Counted from the stretch's first letter, positions 36,547-49,176 are shown. The stretch is DNA of 64,000 bases from Thiomicrospira sp. ALE5 (GCF_900112445.1 NZ_FOYY01000003.1:1189960-1253959); one strand, 5' to 3'. A program made the numbers and translations. The notes: generated by a model not told the origin, from the sequence alone.

Positions 36547-38916
36547 ATGTTTCGAACTCGCAGCCTTCGCCAAAAACTGATCCTTATTATTATGGGCTGT
36601 GTTGCAAGCAGTTTTATACTTGGTTATTTAATATTTATTGCTTGGTTTCAGGTAAATCAACAACGTGATGCGCAACAACAAGCTGAAGCTATTGCTCAAT
36701 TGCTCAGCCAAGAATTTGCCCAACTCATTTTGGTTGATCGACTTGAAGTGGCTGCTGACATTAACAACAAACTTTCCTCGTTTAAACAACTTGATCACAG
36801 CGTGCTGTTTAACAATGAAGGTCTAGCCATTAATCAATATCACGCGAATCAAGTTGCTCGTGAAACACTCATCGACCTAGCAGAGCTCACAAACTCACTC
36901 AATCAACGCGATGGCCTAAAGCGCTTTATTATGCCCATCAGCTATCAGGGCCTGGAGCTGGGTCAGGCCTTTATGGCTTTCCAATCACAGACCATCTGGT
37001 CACGTATTGCTCAAGACCTGCACTTCATCATTTTCACTATCTTTCTAGCGCTGAGTTTTTCTTTTTTCATGGCGCTTTGGTTAGAAAAGCGTTTCAGCGG
37101 ACCAGTTATAAAGCTTGTGCGTTTTTTAGCCAAGATTATCAGCGGCAAACAACTTGATCAGCGCATCCACACCACTGAAATCAATGAGTTTAAAACTCTC
37201 TATGACGAAGTGAACACCATGCTTGCCAGAATTCAACAAGACCATACGGAACTCCAACTCGCTGCGGTGGCATTTGAAACACCCAATGCCATTATGATTA
37301 CCGATACGCAACATAAAATTTTGCGCGTTAATCATGCTTTTTGTGAACTAACCGGGTACGGGGCTGAAGAAGTGATTGGTAAAGCACCCAATATTTTTCA
37401 TAGTGACAAACATGACCCTGATTTTTATGACCAGGTTGAGCAACAACTTGCACAACAACATCATTGGCAAGGCGAAATGTGGAACCGCCGAAAAAACGGT
37501 GAGCTATTTTTAGAAGCTTTAACCATTCAACCTGCTTATGACGACCAAAATCAGCTTACTCATTTTGTGGCCGTTTTTAATGACATCACCCAACAACATG
37601 AGGCTAAAGAACAAATAAAAGCCCTAGTCAGTTTTGACCAGGTCACAGGCTTAGCCAATCGCAACCAGCTTGTTGAAAACTTGGACAAACTACTTGATGA
37701 CCAGCAACATACGCTAGCGCTGTTATGCTTTGATATTGATGATTTTAAAAAAGTGAATGATGTATTTGGGCACGCAACGGGTGATCAGCTGTTGGTTGAG
37801 CTAGCCAATCGGCTTAGGGCTGCCTTTTATGATGCCACACTCCTCGCAAGAATGGGCGGAGATGAATTTGCTATAGTGTTGCAACTCCCCGCACTCCATG
37901 AACAGCAGCTCATTTTCCAACTGGAACAAGAGGCCGAGCAAATCTTAGCGTTTATTGCCAAGCCATTTCAGATTAGCGACCAAACCTTGCATCCCAAAGG
38001 TTCTGTCGGTATTAGCTATCACCTGACCAAACAATCCACCACTGCAGAACTGATGATTCAACAAGCCGATGCGGCTTTGCATCAAGCCAAAACAACCGAG
38101 GATCAATCCATCATCTTCTTTGATCCGCAAGCGGAACAGCAGGCGCTCGCCTCTATAGAGCTTTACAATCAAATTAAAATTGCGCTCAAATCAAAGTGCT
38201 TTGAATTACATTTACAACCCCAATATCATCAAAGCTTAGGGCTGGTTGGTGCAGAAGCCTTAATTCGCTGGCGCGACCCCTATAGAGGGTTGATCCCACC
38301 CTATGAATTTATTCCGATTGCAGAAAACTCAGACCTCATTTTACCGCTAGGTCATTGGGTAGTAAAAACCGCCTGCGAACAACTTGCGAAATGGCAAACC
38401 AACCCGTTAACAGCGCATTTGACACTTGCCGTAAACGTAAGCTCAAAACAGTTTTATGCCAAAAACTTTGTCACCGAAGTTGCAGAAACGATTAAGGCTT
38501 ATGGGCTGGATGCACGCAAACTCAAGCTAGAATTAACCGAGACATTGGTTGCCCATGATTTGGATAAAATGATCGATATTATGACCCAGCTATCACGGTT
38601 AGGCGTCCGCTTATCCTTAGATGACTTTGGCACAGGTTATTCCTCTTTGCGTTATCTGCAAAAACTGCCTTTTAGTCAAATTAAGATTGACCAATCCTTT
38701 GTGGCTAATCTACTTGATCCTCATTGCGGTGACGAAGCGATTGTATCGACTATCATCTCGCTGGGTAAAGCCTATGACTTTGATATCATTGCAGAAGGTG
38801 TTGAAACCCAGGCTCAAAAAGAACGACTGGCTGAATTAGGCTGTGTGTGCTACCAAGGTTATTTTTTTGGTCGCCCGGTTCCTATTACAGAATTTGAACA
38901 ACTACTGCTTAGTTAA
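36547..38916 (+). CDS. Membrane GGDEF-EAL protein with HAMP and PAS domains
   Basis: A 789-residue c-di-GMP enzyme. A transmembrane helix (about 11-32), a periplasmic sensor (about 33-150), a second helix (about 158-178), HAMP (about 180-230), PAS (about 240-350), GGDEF with intact MGGDEFAIV (about 438-446) and EAL with GAEALIRW, DDFGTGYSSLRYLQKL and IKIDQSFV follow in order. Both catalytic signatures look complete, so it may make or degrade c-di-GMP depending on input. It overlaps trmA tail to tail by 15 bp. Confidence 0.95.
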   Translation: MFRTRSLRQKLILIIMGCVASSFILGYLIFIAWFQVNQQRDAQQQAEAIAQLLSQEFAQLILVDRLEVAADINNKLSSFKQLDHSVLFNNEGLAINQYHANQVARETLIDLAELTNSLNQRDGLKRFIMPISYQGLELGQAFMAFQSQTIWSRIAQDLHFIIFTIFLALSFSFFMALWLEKRFSGPVIKLVRFLAKIISGKQLDQRIHTTEINEFKTLYDEVNTMLARIQQDHTELQLAAVAFETPNAIMITDTQHKILRVNHAFCELTGYGAEEVIGKAPNIFHSDKHDPDFYDQVEQQLAQQHHWQGEMWNRRKNGELFLEALTIQPAYDDQNQLTHFVAVFNDITQQHEAKEQIKALVSFDQVTGLANRNQLVENLDKLLDDQQHTLALLCFDIDDFKKVNDVFGHATGDQLLVELANRLRAAFYDATLLARMGGDEFAIVLQLPALHEQQLIFQLEQEAEQILAFIAKPFQISDQTLHPKGSVGISYHLTKQSTTAELMIQQADAALHQAKTTEDQSIIFFDPQAEQQALASIELYNQIKIALKSKCFELHLQPQYHQSLGLVGAEALIRWRDPYRGLIPPYEFIPIAENSDLILPLGHWVVKTACEQLAKWQTNPLTAHLTLAVNVSSKQFYAKNFVTEVAETIKAYGLDARKLKLELTETLVAHDLDKMIDIMTQLSRLGVRLSLDDFGTGYSSLRYLQKLPFSQIKIDQSFVANLLDPHCGDEAIVSTIISLGKAYDFDIIAEGVETQAQKERLAELGCVCYQGYFFGRPVPITEFEQLLLS

Positions 38917-39999
38917 CCACACCCCTGATTCAATATGGTGACTGTAGGGAAACTGATCAAATAAGGCCGACGCTTGTAACTGATGGGTCTTCAATAGTTC
39001 GTTTAAATCACGTGCTAAGGTGTCTGGATTACAGGAGATATATAAAATATTGTCATAGCCGGCAACCATACTGCGTGTTAAATCGTCTAAGCCAGAACGC
39101 GGTGGATCGACGAAAATGGTGCTAAAGTGATAAAGGTTTAAATCGACTTCGGCCATGCGATTAAACGCTTGACCTGCCATAGCCTGAGAGACCTCTTCAG
39201 CCGCCATTTTAACCACCGTGACGTTTTCTATGCCATTTTGCGCTAGATTGAACTTGGCCGATTTAACGGAGGTTTTAGAAATTTCGGTAGCTAAGACGCG
39301 CGAATAAATATCGGCCAAGGCAATCGAAAAATGGCCATTACCACAGTAAAGCTCTAGTAAATCGCTCGGCTGATCGGCCACAATGTTGCGGCTTTGTTCA
39401 CGCGCCCAAGCGATCATATTCTGTGCCATTTTAGCGTTTGGTTGCGTAAAGCTATTTTCAATTTGTTGGAACAACCAGGCCTGGTTATCCGCCGCTAAAC
39501 GCTCCATCACAAAATCCTGATCCAACAGAATTTTTTGTTTGCGACTGCGCCCAATAATATGGTTAATCGGCAATTTTTCACGCAAACCTTGTGCGGCAAC
39601 TAACCAGGCCTGCTCGTCAATTTTTTTACGATAAATAAGCGTGACCAGCATTTCACCGCTTAAGGTGGCTAAAAAATCGATTTCAAACAACCCGTTTTTC
39701 AAAACTTCATTTTGGCTAATCAGCGCTAATAGTGGCTGCATCAGCTGATCAATCGCTTCGCAAGCCATAGGACAAGCCTCAATTTCAACTGGCTGCTTCG
39801 GATTCGCCGGATCAAACATGGCATAGAACAAACGCTCGGGCGTATGCCAAATTCGAAATTCAGCACGTTGGCGATAGTGTGATGCGGGGGATGCAAAGAC
39901 GCTTAATGAGCCCTCAAGCACAGGAATCAAACTCGCTAAACGCTGGCGTTTTTCGTCGAGCTGGGCTGGGTAATCGTGTGGAGAAACCTGACAAAGCAC
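38902..39999 (-). CDS. trmA: tRNA (uracil-54-C5)-methyltransferase TrmA
   Basis: TrmA forms ribothymidine at U54. The 365 residues align throughout with E. coli TrmA (366 aa): SHYRQRAEFRIWHTPERL, HIIGRSRKQKILLDQDFV, ENSFTQPNAKMAQNM, SAM motif LLELYCGNGHFSIALA, VDPPRSGLD, and the catalytic Cys in LYISCNPDTLARD. The start is GTG at 39999, with GAGGAC upstream. Two CAGGCCTG elements both encode QAWL; one is the perfect 14-bp palindrome AACCAGGCCTGGTT (39473-39486). Confidence 0.97.
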   Translation of the reverse strand: MLCQVSPHDYPAQLDEKRQRLASLIPVLEGSLSVFASPASHYRQRAEFRIWHTPERLFYAMFDPANPKQPVEIEACPMACEAIDQLMQPLLALISQNEVLKNGLFEIDFLATLSGEMLVTLIYRKKIDEQAWLVAAQGLREKLPINHIIGRSRKQKILLDQDFVMERLAADNQAWLFQQIENSFTQPNAKMAQNMIAWAREQSRNIVADQPSDLLELYCGNGHFSIALADIYSRVLATEISKTSVKSAKFNLAQNGIENVTVVKMAAEEVSQAMAGQAFNRMAEVDLNLYHFSTIFVDPPRSGLDDLTRSMVAGYDNILYISCNPDTLARDLNELLKTHQLQASALFDQFPYSHHIESGVWLTKQ

Positions 40000-40039
40000 T
40001 GCTTGTCCTCAAATTAGCTAAAACCGCTATTATACCTGC

Positions 40040-43000
40040 TCAGTCGGGCAAGAGGTCTAATACCTTGTCATAGTCAAAATCATCGAGCATGGTTGCTATT
40101 TGTTGCACAGATTCTGGGGTTAAATAGTGTGAAAAATAGTGCTTATGCTCATTGAAATGATCATGCGCTGAACCACTGAAGTCTTCAAGTAATGATTTAA
40201 ACCTTGTTAAGATATTCTGCCATTCGGCTTCATCAAGTGCCACTTGGTTCAGGCTCACCGATGGCGCTTGCTCAGTCGGCTGCAGTTTACAGTAGTCTTC
40301 AAGCTGACTAATCAACGTCTGATAGGATGCAATAAATTCATCATCTACTAAACCCTCAATAGCCTCATACTGCTGATTTTGTAACCTTGCTTCAATATCG
40401 GCCAACTTAGCCGCCATTTCAGCCAGACCAAAAGTTAACATGATGCCCTTCAGAGTATGCGCATTGATTAATGCATCCTCCCATTCTGAACCCGCTAAGC
40501 TGTTTGCTAACTCAACCAGGCTCTGCTGATAGCGTGCTGCAAAATCACACAAGGACGCCATTATTAAACCAGGCTTCGCACCCAAATTACGTTGCAGCAC
40601 AGCGATATCTAATCCTTTTATGTTGGGAAGCTCAAACATCGCCGCATGATCAACGGACGGGCTAGGCAGTATCACCGCTGTCACCTGTAACCAGTTGGCA
40701 AGGGCCTTGTAAAAGCCTGCGGGATCAATGGGTTTAGATAGATGAGAATTCATCCCCACTTCTAAACAGCGCTGTCTTTCCTCTTCAAGGGCATGAGCTG
40801 TCATGGCAATAATCGGGGTGGTAATCCCTGCCGCACGCATCATTCGTGCTGCATTTAAGCCATCAAGAACGGGCATTTGAATATCCATTAAGATTAAATC
40901 GTACGCCTGTTGCTGATCCACAACAAATGACACGGCAATTTGACCGTTATCAGCGCAGGTTATATCAGCATGCGTTTCTTGCAACAGCTCTGTCGCAATT
41001 TGTTGATTAATGGGATTGTCTTCAACCAGTAAAATTCGTTTACCACTTAAATCAGGATAGCCTTCGGATAAGGTTTCATAAGTGTTTAGCGCAACGCCAC
41101 TGAGTAACTTATAAAGCTTCTCGGCAAAAACGGGCTTCATTATGGCCCGTTCAATATCGACACCCTGCGCCAAGTCATTCAACTCGTTCACATCATAAAA
41201 AGACATCAACACACAACGATTAAGTAAAATAGGAACATGTTGTTTGATTTCATTGAGTAACCACAACCCATTTTTATCGGGCATTTGCCAATCGATAAAA
41301 ATCCAGTCTGGCACAGCTTGAGTGCTCGATAACCATGCCAAAGCCGCCTCAGCCGTAGTCTCTAGTCTTGACTCAATACCAAATAGCGCCAGTTGACTTG
41401 CCACCTGTTGTCCTGCGAGTGGGTGATCATCAACAATTAATGCATTCTGGTCTAATTTTGGATAGGCCAAAGGTTGTACAGCTGAACTTTGGGCTACCCC
41501 AACGCTAAACACGAACTGACTGCCCTTACCAAACTCGCTAGCAACTGTCACATCACCGTTCATTAAACGTGCTAAATTTCTCGAAATTGCCAAACCTAAA
41601 CCGGTACCGCCATATTTACGCGTGGTACTGGCATCCGCTTGAGAAAACTCTTTAAATAACTTACGCATTTGCGCATCAGTCATCCCAATGCCAGTATCTT
41701 CAACCTTAAACACCAATTTTGATTTAGCCTGATCAAAGCTCACGGCTAAGCTGACATAACCTTGCTCAGTAAATTTCACGGCATTATTAAGCAAATTAAT
41801 CAGCACTTGTTTTATACGTGACGCATCACCGATTAGCCCTAAATGAAGCGCAGTAGTTAATTCAGGTGCAATAGCCACAATTAATTCTAATCGCTTAGCA
41901 CGCGCAACTACTTGGACGGGCAACAGTGAGTCTTGAACGAGTTGTTCAATATTTAATTGCGTCTCATCAAGCTCTAACTTGCCCGCTTCAATCTTGGAGA
42001 AATCCAAAATATCATCGATAATCGCCAATAACCCATTGGCAGAACGCTTAATCTTTTCAATATAGTCGCGCTGTTTATCGTCTAAGTTTGTTTTTAATGC
42101 CAAATGCGACATGCCCAAAATAGCATTCATTGGCGTACGAATTTCATGACTCATATTAGCTAAAAAGTGCGTCTTAATAGTCGAAGCCTCTTCAGCATTT
42201 CGTTTTTCAACTTCTAATTTTTGCAATAACTCGCGCTGCTCAGCCGCTTGTTGCAAACTGGCAATCATCACGCCACAAGTATTATTAAAGGGTTGCAAAA
42301 ACTCCGCTAATTCAGTGGTGTAGTCTGCATCACTGTTGGCAATACCATAAACCCCAATCAGCTCACCCCCTTGAAAAATCGGCACCCCCATATACTTTCG
42401 CAAAGGCGGATGACCTGGCGGTGTGTTTCCACCGCGCGGATCATTTTGAACATCATTACTAATGATAATTTGTTCTTGATACATAACCGCCCCAATCATG
42501 GTGTTATCACTACACAACAACATATCTTGGTTTTTCAATCTCTCATAAAGTTGATAGGACGGCTCGTCCCAGGCAATGTTGGTGATTACATGAATTTTTA
42601 GGCAGCGCTTACCATCTTCTTGAAACAGCACCTCACCAATAAAGCCCTGCTCACTATGGGTAATTTTTAAGACACTTTGTAATAGATCATCCCAAACCCT
42701 TTCAGTCTGCTCATTCAAACCGACAAAATCCTCTGTCGCTGTTTTCAAAGCACTCAACAGCATACTACGAGTTTCGGCCTCTTTGCGACTGGCTTCACGT
42801 TCGCGGAGATCTGTTACAATACCAATGAAACTTAAATCATCACCCGAATCAATACGACTGACCACTAAATGAATCGGAAAGGCTTCTCCCGACTTGTTTA
42901 AGGCAACTAACTCGCGCCCACTAAGCATTAAACGGCTTTTGCCGGTTTCAACATAGTTTTGCACAAACACATCATGTTCATCAGCATACATAGCGGGCAT

Positions 43001-44158
43001 TAATTTTTTCACATTTTGCCCTAACAACTCCTCCGCTGAATAACCAAAAATTCGTAAGGCTGCCGGGTTTAAACGAATAATTTCGGCCTTTAAATTAATC
43101 TGAATAATACCTACTGCCGCCGCATTTAGGATCGCTTCATTTTGATGAAGTGGTATAAAAGCTTGGCGACGAATACCCCGCCCAAATACAAATAAAATAA
43201 TCAGTAAAATGACCGCGCCCAAAATCAGCACGATTCGATTAAAGGTTTTGGCTAACATAATTTGCTGATATTGAACGTTTAACCCTTGGTCAATCAAGTG
43301 TAAGGTGTTATTCAACTGTGCATAAAAAGGTCTAGATACATCGGGACCAAAATCAATATCCGAATTGGCTATATAACTGCGATTTAGCATCGGATAAACA
43401 TAATCAGCCTTTAACTGCCGATATGCCATACGATCCTCATGAAGCTGCCCTAATAGCTCGGCCGAAAAACTATCCTGGTGCACACTTATCAATGCATCGA
43501 GTTTATTAAACTGCAAGTCAGCTTCATTAATACGAGTTCTTAATGCACCTACCTGCTCATAGCCAGTACCATCAATCACCCGGATAGTACTTAATACGTT
43601 AGATAAGGCTTGGCGATAGTTTAAATAAATGCGCATAAGCGCCATATGATCAGTGACTTGCGACTCATAAATTGGGGTTTGGAAGAATAAATTACTGATG
43701 GAGCCTACAAGATGGGCATGAAGATTGGTACCTCTGACTTTAAGCTGTTCACCCAACTGGTAACAGGATACTGGATCATTACAGGCGTAGAGCGCTAGAC
43801 GAGTTTGCTCGAACTCATGGACTAAACGCTTTAAATAATCACTATCGGCTTCTGCATCCGTAAATAAGGCTGTTGAAAAAACTAGCTGCGTGAATCGGTG
43901 AGTGTCTGCTGCCATCGCATCTAACTCTTCTTGAGTTACAAAACGAGGAATCTGGCTCCATACGTAGCCACGTCGTGCCTCTTGGGTAATAGCAAAACCA
44001 TAATCAATCACAACCGGCAAACTAGCTAACTTTTTCTGATAGTCTTGTTGTTCTTTGATCAACATAACGGCATAGACAAGCATCGCAATAACGATCGCTA
44101 AAGTAATAGCAAATACCGTTGCTAATTGTAAACTGAGCGTGCGAATGCCGTCTTTCAT
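40040..44158 (-). CDS. Hybrid sensor histidine kinase (periplasmic sensor, PAS, GAF, HisKA, HATPase, two REC, HPt)
   Basis: A 1372-residue phosphorelay protein. Transmembrane helices lie at about 13-33 and 308-326 and enclose a helical periplasmic sensor. PAS (about 340-460) and a GAF domain (about 480-640; [29 protein letters not shown]) follow. HisKA has His 671 in [10 protein letters not shown]; the ATPase has [15 protein letters not shown] and [13 protein letters not shown]1 has [14 protein letters not shown]2 has [10 protein letters not shown] (Asp 1092), and the HPt has His 1234 in NAHTLKG. The C terminus ([15 protein letters not shown] ... [11 protein letters not shown]) matches that of the H-NOX kinase at 25450. 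It is last in the minus-strand array, 18 bp after the HD-GYP gene. It contains no CAGGCCTG element. Confidence 0.95.
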   Translation of the reverse strand: MKDGIRTLSLQLATVFAITLAIVIAMLVYAVMLIKEQQDYQKKLASLPVVIDYGFAITQEARRGYVWSQIPRFVTQEELDAMAADTHRFTQLVFSTALFTDAEADSDYLKRLVHEFEQTRLALYACNDPVSCYQLGEQLKVRGTNLHAHLVGSISNLFFQTPIYESQVTDHMALMRIYLNYRQALSNVLSTIRVIDGTGYEQVGALRTRINEADLQFNKLDALISVHQDSFSAELLGQLHEDRMAYRQLKADYVYPMLNRSYIANSDIDFGPDVSRPFYAQLNNTLHLIDQGLNVQYQQIMLAKTFNRIVLILGAVILLIILFVFGRGIRRQAFIPLHQNEAILNAAAVGIIQINLKAEIIRLNPAALRIFGYSAEELLGQNVKKLMPAMYADEHDVFVQNYVETGKSRLMLSGRELVALNKSGEAFPIHLVVSRIDSGDDLSFIGIVTDLREREASRKEAETRSMLLSALKTATEDFVGLNEQTERVWDDLLQSVLKITHSEQGFIGEVLFQEDGKRCLKIHVITNIAWDEPSYQLYERLKNQDMLLCSDNTMIGAVMYQEQIIISNDVQNDPRGGNTPPGHPPLRKYMGVPIFQGGELIGVYGIANSDADYTTELAEFLQPFNNTCGVMIASLQQAAEQRELLQKLEVEKRNAEEASTIKTHFLANMSHEIRTPMNAILGMSHLALKTNLDDKQRDYIEKIKRSANGLLAIIDDILDFSKIEAGKLELDETQLNIEQLVQDSLLPVQVVARAKRLELIVAIAPELTTALHLGLIGDASRIKQVLINLLNNAVKFTEQGYVSLAVSFDQAKSKLVFKVEDTGIGMTDAQMRKLFKEFSQADASTTRKYGGTGLGLAISRNLARLMNGDVTVASEFGKGSQFVFSVGVAQSSAVQPLAYPKLDQNALIVDDHPLAGQQVASQLALFGIESRLETTAEAALAWLSSTQAVPDWIFIDWQMPDKNGLWLLNEIKQHVPILLNRCVLMSFYDVNELNDLAQGVDIERAIMKPVFAEKLYKLLSGVALNTYETLSEGYPDLSGKRILLVEDNPINQQIATELLQETHADITCADNGQIAVSFVVDQQQAYDLILMDIQMPVLDGLNAARMMRAAGITTPIIAMTAHALEEERQRCLEVGMNSHLSKPIDPAGFYKALANWLQVTAVILPSPSVDHAAMFELPNIKGLDIAVLQRNLGAKPGLIMASLCDFAARYQQSLVELANSLAGSEWEDALINAHTLKGIMLTFGLAEMAAKLADIEARLQNQQYEAIEGLVDDEFIASYQTLISQLEDYCKLQPTEQAPSVSLNQVALDEAEWQNILTRFKSLLEDFSGSAHDHFNEHKHYFSHYLTPESVQQIATMLDDFDYDKVLDLLPD

Positions 44159-44176
44159 AAAAATAAATCCCCTTAA

Positions 44177-45256
44177 TCAATCGGCTAGGCTTTGGCTTAT
44201 CTCCGCAATCTGAGCTTCGATTCGTAAAAAGCATGCGAATAACTCTGGATCAAAATGTTTTTCACTCATATCTTGCATAATCGCTATAGCTTGTTGATGA
44301 TCAAACCCTTTTTTGTAGGGGCGAGATGAACGCAGTGCATCATAAACATCTGCAAGCGCCATTAATCGACCGGCCAAAGGAATATCAGTACCTGCGAGCC
44401 CATTAGGATAGCCACTACCATCCCATTTTTCATGATGGCTTATTGCAATCGACTTGGCCATGTCTAAATAACCACCATAGCTTCCCATTGACTTAGCCGC
44501 CGAGGCGAGAATGTCATGACCACGCTGAGCATGGGTTTTCATGATTTCAAATTCTTCATCCGTTAACTTGCCTGGTTTTAATAAAATATGATCTGGAATA
44601 CTAATTTTGCCAATATCATGTAAGGGAGCACAGCGCGTAATCAGGTCAATTTCTTGATCAGTAAGGCGTAAATGTGGCAAGTTATTTTGAGCTTGCTGAG
44701 CTATAAGTTGCACAAATTTTTGGGTACGCTTGATGTGCATACCGGTGTCTTCATCACGAAACTCAGCCAGTGAAATCATTACCGCCAGACTGGCATCTTG
44801 TAAGTTATAAATATCACTTAAACGCTGTTGCAAATCCTCTTCTAAGCGGTCTTTTTGCATTGACAAGCTGTCATGAAACAACTTGAGTTGTAAATGGGTA
44901 TAAATCCTAGCTAACAGCACATCAGGGTTAATCGGCTTGGTAATAAAGTCGTTACCACCGGCCTGTAAGGCCTTTTTTTCATCTTCAGGTTTTGTCAGTG
45001 CAGTCAGAAACAAAACTGGTATAGCCTGTCTATTGGGGTCTTTTTTAAGTCTCTTACAGACTTCGTAACCATCCATTTCCGGCATCATCACGTCTAACAA
45101 GATCAAATCAACCGATACCCTTTCTAGTAGCGTGAGCGCTTTAACGCCTGAGTTGACTAACTTGACGTCATAATCCTCTTCAAGCAGCGCTTTGAGTAAC
45201 ATTAAATTTGCGGGTGTGTCGTCAACACATAAGATAGTTGGCTTTGATTGCGACAT
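44177..45256 (-). CDS. Response regulator with HD-GYP c-di-GMP phosphodiesterase domain
   Basis: A 359-residue RpfG-type regulator. The receiver has LLDVMMPEMDGYE with the phospho-acceptor Asp near residue 54 and the Lys in FITKPINP. The HD-GYP domain has HDIGKISIPD and the full signature HHEKWDGSGYPNGLAG, then ADVYDALRSSRPYKK, so it should degrade c-di-GMP when phosphorylated. It lies between two hybrid kinases, 3 bp after one, and is the only output domain in the array, so it is the probable end point of the relay (inference). Confidence 0.96.
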   Translation of the reverse strand: MSQSKPTILCVDDTPANLMLLKALLEEDYDVKLVNSGVKALTLLERVSVDLILLDVMMPEMDGYEVCKRLKKDPNRQAIPVLFLTALTKPEDEKKALQAGGNDFITKPINPDVLLARIYTHLQLKLFHDSLSMQKDRLEEDLQQRLSDIYNLQDASLAVMISLAEFRDEDTGMHIKRTQKFVQLIAQQAQNNLPHLRLTDQEIDLITRCAPLHDIGKISIPDHILLKPGKLTDEEFEIMKTHAQRGHDILASAAKSMGSYGGYLDMAKSIAISHHEKWDGSGYPNGLAGTDIPLAGRLMALADVYDALRSSRPYKKGFDHQQAIAIMQDMSEKHFDPELFACFLRIEAQIAEISQSLAD

Positions 45257-45259
45257 AAT

Positions 45260-48200
45260 TTACTGCCTTGTCATTATTTGTTGTCGTGGGTACTGGCTAT
45301 GGGCAATTTTCTGCAAAATACTTTCCAGTTGGTTACGATCAATCGGTTTCGTCATGTAATCATCCATACCCATTTGGTAGGATTTGTCTATTTCTTCGGT
45401 CATCGCGTGTGCGGTGACGGCAATAATCGGTATTTGGTCGTATTGGTTGGCAGCACGAATCACTTCAGTAGCTTGGTGACCACCCATCACCGGCATTTGC
45501 AGGTCCATCAACACCGCATCAACCCTATCTCGCTGCGGATCAAAAATAAAGTCCACTGCTTGCTGGCCATTTTCAGCTAATGCCGTTTGGATATCTAGGC
45601 GCTTTAGATATTCCAAAAGTATTTGCTGATTCAGTTTATTATCTTCCACAACTAGAATGCGCAGTTTACTAAAATCAGTCAAGCTATCTTTAGTGGCTAC
45701 TTGGACATCTGCAACGGCCGCTTGATGCTCTTTTAACACTGACAGATGTTTAAACAGTTGTGATGGAGACAACGGCTTGTCAATAAAACCGGCTAAATTA
45801 AACCTAGCCATCGCCTGCTCAATCTGCTGTGTTTTTAGTGTTGAAACAACCCAAGTTTTAGCTAAAAGATTAGGTACATGCTCATTTAACCACTCTAACA
45901 AGGTTAAGGCTGTATCATTTTGCAGATGCCAGTCCAGCAAAAGCCAGTCTAGAGCATGATCGGTTCTAAGCACTTCAATCGCCTGGTTAGACGACTCTGC
46001 TTCAGTTATATAGGTATTTAGCTGGTTTAAATAGGCGCTTATAATATTGCGCGCAATTTTATGATCCTCTACAACCATAATCCTAAGTGGCGTGGGCGTG
46101 AATTCTAAAGTAAGACGTTCCTTATTTTGCTGCCATGGCATACACAGTGAGAATCTAAAAGAACTGCCTTGTCCCAATTGACTGGACACATCTATCTTTC
46201 CGCCCATTAGATTAACTAAACGCTGTGCAATCGCCAACCCTAAGCCCGTGCCACCATACTTTCGTGTGGTACTCTCGTCGGCCTGCATAAACTCATTAAA
46301 TAAACGCGACTGTGTGACAGCCGTCATACCAATACCACTATCAATTACGCTAAAATCTACACGCAAATCTTGGCCTTGGTCAGCATAGGCCTTCACCTCT
46401 AGTAAAACATACCCTTGTTCAGTAAATTTAATTGCATTCGACAATAAATTATTAAGCACCTGTTGCAACCTAAGTGCATCCCCTTTAACCCAGCAGGCCT
46501 GGTTAGTTAGTCTAGAAGTATCAAAATTTAAGCCTATTTCAATTTGTTTATTGCGCGATGAAGCGGCCAAAACCGACACAATATCAACTGTCAACTCTTC
46601 AAGATTAAACCAATTCATCTCTAAAGACAGGTGACCTGAATCCATTTTAGAAAAATCTAAAATGTCATTAATCACCCCCAACAATGCTCGACTCGAGCGC
46701 ATAAGCTTATTTAAATAATCTTGCTGACGATCCGTTAATTCCGTGTCACCTAAAAGCTGGCCCATCCCAATTACAGCATTCATCGGCGTTCTAATCTCAT
46801 GACTCATATTGGCTAAAAATAGTGATTTAGCCTGCGCCGCCTGTTCGGCTTTTTGCTTAGCCGCCATCGCTGTTGCGGTTTTTTGTTCTAAGTTTTGTAA
46901 CAGCGTTTGACGTTCTTTTTCTTTGATTCGTCGCTGAATAAGTACCGATAACGCTTCTCGTAACACGGCTATTTCTGGTTCAACATCCTCAAGATTCAAA
47001 GAGACGCCAGTAATCCCTAAATAGCCAATGCACTGCTCATTTACTTCAATGGGGTATATATGGGCACTGTGTTGGTCGAGCACGGGATACACGTCATCAA
47101 ACAATAGGTTGATATCGGATGGCTCAATCTGATTAATCCACTGGTCAAGGTCTTGCCAAATTAAACTACCAATTGGCGTTATGCCTGCTATGCCCTGACC
47201 ATGGCAGGCAATTAATACGACACCCTGATCATGTTTTTGGGCAATAAATACCGCATTGAGGTCTAATAACGATAGCACTTCTTTTAGCAGAGACTGCCAA
47301 TAATCTTGATCCCAAATATTAATTGCACTCTTTTCAAAAGCGCTACGTAAACTCACTTGTAATCGGTGTTGCCGCTCAGCATGAATCGCCAAACGCTTGC
47401 GCTCAGTCAGGTCTGTTACCAGAATAATGAAAAACCGTTTATTAGTTTGTTGGACATCAGACACTGAAACCTCAACATGAATGACCTGTTGCTCACTGTT
47501 TAGCGCCAATACCTCCGTTTGACGACCAATAAACTGTGGTGCGGCACCTTTAAGGTAAGCCTGCATGGCATTGAAAATAATGACTCGATAACTTGGCACT
47601 AACAACTTAGCAATAGATTGCCCAACTAGCTCCTGCGCTGAATAACCAAATAACTCCGTCATCTTGTAGTTAATTTTTTCTATTCGACCCGATTCATCTA
47701 TTTGGAGCACCCCAACAGGTGCACTTGCCAAAATAGCTTCGTTTTGCTTAAGCGGTAACAACGCCTTCTGCCGAATAACAAGAATCGCATAGATCAATAG
47801 AAAAAGAGTGACCAACACGATTACAAAAGCTATCACTAACTTTAATTTTGTATGTGCAATTGTTTGATTCGCTTGGTTAATAATATTTGCTAGTAGACTA
47901 TCCCTGATACGCCATGCTGTATTTAAAGGTGCCTGCAATACGGCAAATTCTAGCGGCTCTAAATTCGGTTCATTTTGCATTAAGCGACGAGAATAAGTCA
48001 CAACTGGTTCAAAGTGATCAGCTAATTCTAATAGCTGCCTTGCAAATTCTTCAGAAGATTTCGACGTTTTTAATGGCACTACGGATAATGCATTTTCTGC
48101 AAGCAGCCCATTCAAACCATCTATTTTTGCCTGGAGGTGAGGATTTTTGCCCTCTATTTGAACCAAATTAATATGACTCACTAAACTTGATAAATAGCTG

Positions 48201-48715
48201 TGCCAACGAATAATCTGGCTAAGTACTTTAATATCATTGCTTACCCCTAGCTCAACCAGCTGTTCAACTTGAAAAGTATGATAGTAGTAAACCTGTCTTT
48301 GTAATTCCTCAAGCACCAGCACTAATGGCAGCACTTGATTCCAATCACATTGCGCATCAAGCGTACAGTTTTGGACTGCTTGACGAAAATACAGCACATC
48401 TTGATAAACACTGTCAGTGGATTGATACCACTCTAATTTGGCAACGGGTAGATAATATTGATTAACCTGCTCCTGCGCAGCTTCTAAGCGACTGCGGCTT
48501 GCTTGATCATGGTAATAATACAGGGTCAGTTGTAGCTCTAAATTAATCGCATCATGTAAGCTAAGAATAGTCGGGGTTGTGACCAAGTTTTGGAATTGTT
48601 GCTGTTGTTGGTTAAGCTGATTAATGTTATTTACAATCCAAAAGCTAGATGCAATAACCATAATGGCAATGGCAATACCGGTAAGTAAATTCAATGAATT
48701 CAACTTACTAGTCAT
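45260..48715 (-). CDS. Hybrid sensor histidine kinase (periplasmic sensor, PAS, GAF-like, HisKA, HATPase, two REC; no HPt)
   Basis: A 1151-residue kinase. Transmembrane helices at about 9-28 and 296-315 enclose a helical periplasmic domain. PAS (about 330-445), a GAF-like region (about 460-600), HisKA with His 639 in [10 protein letters not shown], and the ATPase ([25 protein letters not shown]) follow. REC1 has LLLDWHLQN and lacks the usual Pro after the Asp; REC2 has [13 protein letters not shown]. Unlike its two large neighbours it lacks HPt and the FDYD-type tail. It overlaps the small binding-protein gene by 8 bp. The single CAGGCCTG element of the 16-kb array (46494) is here, encoding NQACW. 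Confidence 0.95.
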   Translation of the reverse strand: MTSKLNSLNLLTGIAIAIMVIASSFWIVNNINQLNQQQQQFQNLVTTPTILSLHDAINLELQLTLYYYHDQASRSRLEAAQEQVNQYYLPVAKLEWYQSTDSVYQDVLYFRQAVQNCTLDAQCDWNQVLPLVLVLEELQRQVYYYHTFQVEQLVELGVSNDIKVLSQIIRWHSYLSSLVSHINLVQIEGKNPHLQAKIDGLNGLLAENALSVVPLKTSKSSEEFARQLLELADHFEPVVTYSRRLMQNEPNLEPLEFAVLQAPLNTAWRIRDSLLANIINQANQTIAHTKLKLVIAFVIVLVTLFLLIYAILVIRQKALLPLKQNEAILASAPVGVLQIDESGRIEKINYKMTELFGYSAQELVGQSIAKLLVPSYRVIIFNAMQAYLKGAAPQFIGRQTEVLALNSEQQVIHVEVSVSDVQQTNKRFFIILVTDLTERKRLAIHAERQHRLQVSLRSAFEKSAINIWDQDYWQSLLKEVLSLLDLNAVFIAQKHDQGVVLIACHGQGIAGITPIGSLIWQDLDQWINQIEPSDINLLFDDVYPVLDQHSAHIYPIEVNEQCIGYLGITGVSLNLEDVEPEIAVLREALSVLIQRRIKEKERQTLLQNLEQKTATAMAAKQKAEQAAQAKSLFLANMSHEIRTPMNAVIGMGQLLGDTELTDRQQDYLNKLMRSSRALLGVINDILDFSKMDSGHLSLEMNWFNLEELTVDIVSVLAASSRNKQIEIGLNFDTSRLTNQACWVKGDALRLQQVLNNLLSNAIKFTEQGYVLLEVKAYADQGQDLRVDFSVIDSGIGMTAVTQSRLFNEFMQADESTTRKYGGTGLGLAIAQRLVNLMGGKIDVSSQLGQGSSFRFSLCMPWQQNKERLTLEFTPTPLRIMVVEDHKIARNIISAYLNQLNTYITEAESSNQAIEVLRTDHALDWLLLDWHLQNDTALTLLEWLNEHVPNLLAKTWVVSTLKTQQIEQAMARFNLAGFIDKPLSPSQLFKHLSVLKEHQAAVADVQVATKDSLTDFSKLRILVVEDNKLNQQILLEYLKRLDIQTALAENGQQAVDFIFDPQRDRVDAVLMDLQMPVMGGHQATEVIRAANQYDQIPIIAVTAHAMTEEIDKSYQMGMDDYMTKPIDRNQLESILQKIAHSQYPRQQIMTRQ

Positions 48716-49166
48716 GAAGATCTCGAATGAAGCTTGATGGCATACCCCTCACTAGTTCATAACGAGCATAGCCGACTGCACCGGGGGTAGATAGTACGGC
48801 TCTCACCATTTCTTCCTCTGTTCTGACCAATTCAGGAGGCGAGCCACGACCACTAAAAATCAATCGGCTCCAGGTTTGATCTAGTTGTTCTGATGGCATC
48901 TTTAATGCCTCCATCACAAACGTCTTATGCACTGGATGACCACTTGGTAGCCTGTATACCGAGATAGTCTGCCCAGATGGCCATACCTGTTGCCTCATTT
49001 GATAAATGCGCGCCAGTTCTGTAGCAGATAATGATTCGACGTCAGCTTTATTAACTATTAATACCCAACTTCGCTCCTTAGCATTAACTAACGAAGTCAT
49101 GGTGACCATGACTATCCACAATATCATCAAAGGAATATGCTTAATAAGATTGCTAACCGTTATCAT
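48708..49166 (-). CDS. Small periplasmic phosphate-binding-protein-like (PstS-like fold) protein
   Basis: A 152-residue exported protein: signal peptide about 1-29 ([17 protein letters not shown]), then [40 protein letters not shown] ... [40 protein letters not shown]. This is the short PBP-like domain annotated in other bacteria as a phosphate ABC transporter substrate-binding protein, though too short for PstS. The start is the ATG at 49166, with AAAGGTAGG upstream; a TTG at 49190 is rejected. It is translationally packed between two hybrid kinases, so a role as ligand-binding partner of their periplasmic sensors is likely (inference). Confidence 0.85.
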   Translation of the reverse strand: MITVSNLIKHIPLMILWIVMVTMTSLVNAKERSWVLIVNKADVESLSATELARIYQMRQQVWPSGQTISVYRLPSGHPVHKTFVMEALKMPSEQLDQTWSRLIFSGRGSPPELVRTEEEMVRAVLSTPGAVGYARYELVRGMPSSFIRDLHD

Positions 49167-49176
49167 CAACCTACCT

